A stretch of DNA of 9,047 nucleotides from DASUFF01 sp036274695 (GTDB lineage Bacteria; UBA10199; JACPAL01; GCA-016699445). The notes under the pieces are model-generated. The model was not told where the DNA came from and ran no database searches. It was given only the letters and a program-made list of their open reading frames with translations. Positions 6,662 to 9,047 of this stretch are shown one piece after another. The stretch covers positions 1-9,047 of the forward strand of contig DASUFF010000101.1 in NCBI GenBank assembly GCA_036274695.1, given 5' to 3'. Within the stretch, counting starts at the first letter, position 1. Each line of letters opens with the position of its first letter. Made by a program: the position numbers and the translations under genes.

Positions 6662-6751
6662 GGAGAGGTGGCCGAGTGGTTGAAGGCGCTACCCTGGAAA
6701 GGTAGTATACCGGCAACGGTATCGAGGGTTCGAATCCCTCCCTCTCCGCCA
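6662..6751 (+). tRNA. tRNA-Ser(GGA), CCA encoded
   Basis: A complete class II tRNA. The acceptor stem is GGAGAGG (6662-6668) with CCTCTCC (6741-6747), then discriminator G and encoded CCA (6749-6751). The D stem is GCC/GGC (6671-6673, 6685-6687). The anticodon stem is CTACC/GGTAG (6689-6693, 6701-6705) around loop CTGGAAA, so the anticodon is GGA (6696-6698), reading UCC and UCU serine codons. A long variable arm pairs ATACCG with CGGTAT. The T arm is GAGGG-TTCGAAT-CCCTC. All stems pair perfectly, so it is very probably functional. Its 3' part is duplicated just downstream. Confidence 0.97.
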
Positions 6752-6763
6752 GTAAATCTAGTG

Positions 6764-6890
6764 TGAAGGCGCTACCCTGGAAAGGTCCTGAGGCTCCTTA
6801 GAAAATCCAATGGCCCGATGGTCCCCGAAGCGAAGCGAAGGGGAAGTATACCGGCAACGGTATCGAGGGTTCGAATCCCTCCCTCTCCGC
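6764..6890 (+). pseudogene. 5'-truncated tRNA-Ser(GGA) copy, interrupted by 58 bp
   Basis: 6764-6786 is identical to 6681-6703 of the intact tRNA (end of the D arm through anticodon stem and loop). 6845-6890 is identical to 6704-6749 (end of the anticodon stem, variable arm, T arm, 3' acceptor and the first C of CCA). Together that is 69 matching bases with no mismatch, split by 58 bases inside the 3' strand of the anticodon stem. The first 19 bases (5' acceptor strand and most of the D arm) and the final CA are absent. The upstream flank cannot supply the missing acceptor strand, so this cannot fold as a tRNA. Such 3'-half copies are classic attachment-site remnants of elements that integrate in tRNA genes. 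Tandem duplication and misassembly are the other explanations. Confidence 0.85.
6787..6844 (+). mobile_element. 58-bp insert within the tRNA copy, with CGAAG triplication and small palindrome
   Basis: Comparison with the intact tRNA gives unambiguous insert edges: after AAGGT at 6786 and before AGTATACC at 6845. The insert ends with TCCCC (6822-6826) pairing with GGGGA (6840-6844) around a loop made of the CGAAG triplication (6826-6840). Its left part can form a weak hairpin around CTGAGGCTCCTTAG. No target-site duplication and no coding capacity are visible. It could be a small palindromic dispersed element or simply filler from an imprecise recombination. The type assigned is a best fit, not a demonstration of mobility. 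Confidence 0.4.
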
Positions 6891-6936
6891 AATGAAAAAG
6901 GTTCGAACCTTCATGGCTCGGGCCTTTTTCATTTTG
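6891..6936. terminator. Probable bidirectional terminator between the tRNA region and hsdR
   Basis: AATGAAAAAGG (6891-6901) is the perfect 11-base complement of CCTTTTTCATT (6923-6933), so either strand gives an A-rich arm, a hairpin and a T-rich arm. Nested in it is the perfect 14-base palindrome AAGGTTCGAACCTT (6898-6911), which offers a second fold. It lies between convergent transcription units, the tRNA on plus and hsdR on minus, where a shared terminator is expected. The stem's GC content is low for a textbook terminator. Confidence 0.55.
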
Positions 6937-7008
6937 GAGTGTATCCAAAGGGCGGAATCCCTCCGCAAGCCTCCCGCATCAACAACGCCCAGGCTGGGAT
7001 TCGCGCGG

Positions 7009-9047
7009 TCAATTTGAAAAAATGCTTTCCCCATCGCCCTGATAACTCTCAAACATGTGCTCAAAGACCGCTGAAACCTTAGCCTGATAGAGATCTGGAG
7101 AATAGGCACGCGGAAGCCCCTCATCTAATGTGTCCTTAATGGTTTCAACCACCTGAGCGCGAGTCTGAGCCTTCCGGCGCCAGTCCAAGACAAGAAGTAT
7201 TTTCAGGTGCTCCAATAACTTCCGGGCAACCTTTTTAACTTCTTCGCGTTCTTCAGTAGATAAGTCAGGTCCCGGGCGGGTCAGGATGTCCAATACGGTC
7301 AACTCTTCCTCTGAGAGATGTTCACGAACATGGCGTTCCTGCTCCTCCGTTAGATTTTGACTGAGGGCGAGAAGCTCGCGGAACAACTCATCGATGTTCC
7401 GGCTGCCAGTATTGTAGGATTCGATTAACTCCTCGAATTTGACGAGGTAATTTACTCGCGTCTTGTTGAATCGGATCAGTTTTTCAAGTTGCGATCGAAT
7501 TGCCGCTTTAAGTTGTTCGAGATCGACGTTTTTCTTATTAGATTTGGCGAAGCGTTTGGCCAAAGCCGCAAAATCAATCGTTGAAAGGTCAATGACCGCA
7601 CGGCCCTGGGCATCTTCCTGAATCCGAAATCCATCGGCAGCAATCGACTCATCTAGGAGGTCGTTCACCTCGGAAAGAATCATGGATATATCGACACGAC
7701 CCTCGCCGGTTTTTTCTCGGATGGAATCGGCGATCGTCCCTAAGCACACGACTTGGGAGAAAAATTGGACGACGACCGGGTCTGGCTTCACGGCTTGGAA
7801 GAGGGTGCGAACCAGTCTCTCCCGGGCCAGGAACTCCTTCCGCAAGGGATCGGGTGATATGAGCACCTCCACGGCGTCTCCGAGCAACTTAACCTTCTTG
7901 AAGTCCTTTGGGCTTGCGGCCTCTATGGCGGGGATACTGACACCATGGCCGTTGCAAAACTGAACCGCTTCCTCCAGCGCTTTACGCAGCTCGGCCACGA
8001 GTTGGGCCTTTTCTTTGACGGGATTCGCGCCTCCTTTCCCTTTGCCGTAGATAGCCAGGGCCTTCTCCAAGGAAGCGAAGACATTCGCGTAATCCACGAT
8101 CAATCCGCTGTGCTTGCCCGGAAACACGCGGTTCGCCCGGGCGATAGTCTGCATCAGCGTGTGATTGCGCATCGGCTTATCGAGATAGACGGTGGAACAG
8201 CTCGGAGCATCGAAACCGGTCAACCACATAGCGCAGACAAAGACCAAGCGCAGGGGATCGTCCGTATCCTTAAACCGTTCATCCAGCTTCTCATCGTTCA
8301 TGCGCTTCCGGTGAGTGGCGATGTCGAGGCCCAGGGCTTTCATCTGCTCGATCTCGTTCTGGCCCGTGGAAACGATGACGGCCATGTCCGTCGTGTTCAG
8401 AAGGTCATATTTCTTTTCGAGTTCTCGTATCCGGTCAGAGTCGGCAATCTTACTTGTCTTTTTTAAACGCGAGAGCTCCCGGTCGACCTCCTCCAACTCT
8501 GCCGTCCACTGCTTTAGGACCTTGCCGTGCATCCGAAGCGCGGTCGCCTTGTCGATCGAGACCACCATGGCCTTGCCTTGAAAGCCGCGTCCGATGAAGT
8601 GTTTGACGATGTCCTTGGCGACCGTCTCCAACCGATCATCGCGCGTAATGAGATGGTATTGACGGCCAAGTTCGCGCTCGAGCCGCCTCTCTTGGCTCTC
8701 GTCAAGATCCGCCGCCTCAATGAGATTATAGAGATCGTCGTTCAGATCCGGATTCTCGAGGTGGAGCTCCGGCGTCCGGTTTTCGTAAAAGAGCGGGACC
8801 GTCGCGCCGTCCTCTACCGACTGCTGGAAGTCATAGATGGAGACGTAGTCGCCAAAGACCTCCCGCGTGCGCTCCTCACCGGCAATGAGCGGTGTCCCCG
8901 TAAACGCGACAAAGAGGGCATTGGGCAGGGCGCTCCTCATGTTGAGGGCCAGAGTGTCATATTGGCTGCGGTGGGCCTCGTCCGTCAGGACGATGACATC
9001 CCGCCGGTCACAGAGGAGTTCGGTGGTCTGAAACTTGTGGATCAGGG
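7009..9047 (-). CDS. hsdR: Type I restriction endonuclease subunit R, N-terminus beyond window edge
   Basis: The motor and cleavage subunit of a type I restriction-modification complex, which translocates and cuts DNA not methylated by HsdM/HsdS. The frame is open to the right edge, giving 678 visible residues ending at TGA 7011-7009. Helicase motifs in order are DEAH (visible residues 22-25, in TDEAHRSQYD), TGTPL (49-53), TGFDAP (276-281) and QTIARANR (299-306). A long helical C-terminal region (about 340-678) follows; its NKTRVNYLVKFEELIESYN stretch is typical of HsdR C-terminal domains. The N-terminal PD-(D/E)xK nuclease and Walker A must lie beyond 9047. No frameshift or internal stop is visible, so it looks functional. 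Rows inside it are visibly less GC-rich than dnaX (for example 25 of 60 GC at 7441-7500 against 40 of 60 at 421-480), consistent with transfer. hsdM and hsdS are expected to the right. Confidence 0.95.
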   Translation of the reverse strand, partial: LIHKFQTTELLCDRRDVIVLTDEAHRSQYDTLALNMRSALPNALFVAFTGTPLIAGEERTREVFGDYVSIYDFQQSVEDGATVPLFYENRTPELHLENPDLNDDLYNLIEAADLDESQERRLERELGRQYHLITRDDRLETVAKDIVKHFIGRGFQGKAMVVSIDKATALRMHGKVLKQWTAELEEVDRELSRLKKTSKIADSDRIRELEKKYDLLNTTDMAVIVSTGQNEIEQMKALGLDIATHRKRMNDEKLDERFKDTDDPLRLVFVCAMWLTGFDAPSCSTVYLDKPMRNHTLMQTIARANRVFPGKHSGLIVDYANVFASLEKALAIYGKGKGGANPVKEKAQLVAELRKALEEAVQFCNGHGVSIPAIEAASPKDFKKVKLLGDAVEVLISPDPLRKEFLARERLVRTLFQAVKPDPVVVQFFSQVVCLGTIADSIREKTGEGRVDISMILSEVNDLLDESIAADGFRIQEDAQGRAVIDLSTIDFAALAKRFAKSNKKNVDLEQLKAAIRSQLEKLIRFNKTRVNYLVKFEELIESYNTGSRNIDELFRELLALSQNLTEEQERHVREHLSEEELTVLDILTRPGPDLSTEEREEVKKVARKLLEHLKILLVLDWRRKAQTRAQVVETIKDTLDEGLPRAYSPDLYQAKVSAVFEHMFESYQGDGESIFSN

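Noticed and set aside
6764..6890. A second functional tRNA-Ser with an intron
   Set aside because: The 5' acceptor strand and most of the D arm are missing. The insert is too small and in the wrong place for a group I intron, which in bacterial tRNAs sits in the anticodon loop.
6952..6966. Small hairpin GCGGA/TCCGC after the terminator
   Set aside because: A five-base stem with a five-base loop and no T-tract is expected by chance in GC-rich sequence.
6810..7082. Plus-strand 90-residue frame containing RYRGFESLPLRN
   Set aside because: It is the direct translation of the duplicated tRNA 3' half followed by the terminator region. It has no ribosome site and no domain pattern.
6798..7124. Minus-strand 108-residue frame containing EREGFEPS
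   Set aside because: This is the familiar spurious translation antisense to tRNA-Ser sequence. It also runs into the end of hsdR in another frame.
1..9047. CRISPR array, insertion-sequence transposase or integrase
   Set aside because: No regularly spaced repeats and no transposase- or integrase-like frame were seen on either strand. If an integrase accompanies the tRNA scar, it lies outside the window.

Overview
The window looks like GC-rich bacterial chromosome, most likely from a Gram-negative. The support is a DnaX with a long Ala/Pro-rich tail, an OmpA/MotB-like envelope protein and a tRNA gene that encodes its own CCA. A deltaproteobacterial or related lineage is a guess; nothing in the window fixes the taxonomy.

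Layout. 1-1548 (minus) is the amino-terminal part of dnaX, the clamp-loader gamma/tau subunit, running off the left edge. An 87-bp divergent gap leads to a plus-strand membrane protein of the YbhN/AglD/MprF-membrane-region family (1636-2652). Its 3' end overlaps, tail to tail by 59 bp, a minus-strand NhaD/ArsB-type ion transporter (2594-4453) with an unusually large soluble loop. Between 4454 and 4666 lies a leader rich in inverted repeats. A 41-residue membrane miniprotein with a strong Shine-Dalgarno follows (4667-4792). Next come a membrane-anchored AraC-type regulator (4834-5955) and a single-pass protein with a degenerate OmpA-like domain (6002-6607).

6662-6751 is an intact tRNA-Ser(GGA). 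Twelve bases downstream is a 5'-truncated, otherwise identical copy of the same tRNA (6764-6890). It is split inside the anticodon stem by 58 bp carrying a CGAAG triplication and a small palindrome. A long inverted repeat (6891-6933), probably a terminator shared by both strands, separates this from a visibly less GC-rich type I restriction endonuclease gene (hsdR, 7009 to the right edge, minus).

Interpretation. The left 6.6 kb reads as ordinary core and accessory chromosome: replication, membrane lipid or isoprenoid-carrier flipping, ion homeostasis, and a membrane-sensing regulator with a small membrane partner. The duplicated tRNA 3' half beside hsdR is what is expected at the edge of an island inserted at tRNA-Ser. 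The right end is therefore probably the start of a mobile restriction-modification (defence) locus. The interrupted tRNA copy is the most unusual structure here. The next most unusual are the mutually exclusive hairpins before the antiporter gene and the miniprotein/membrane-AraC pair.
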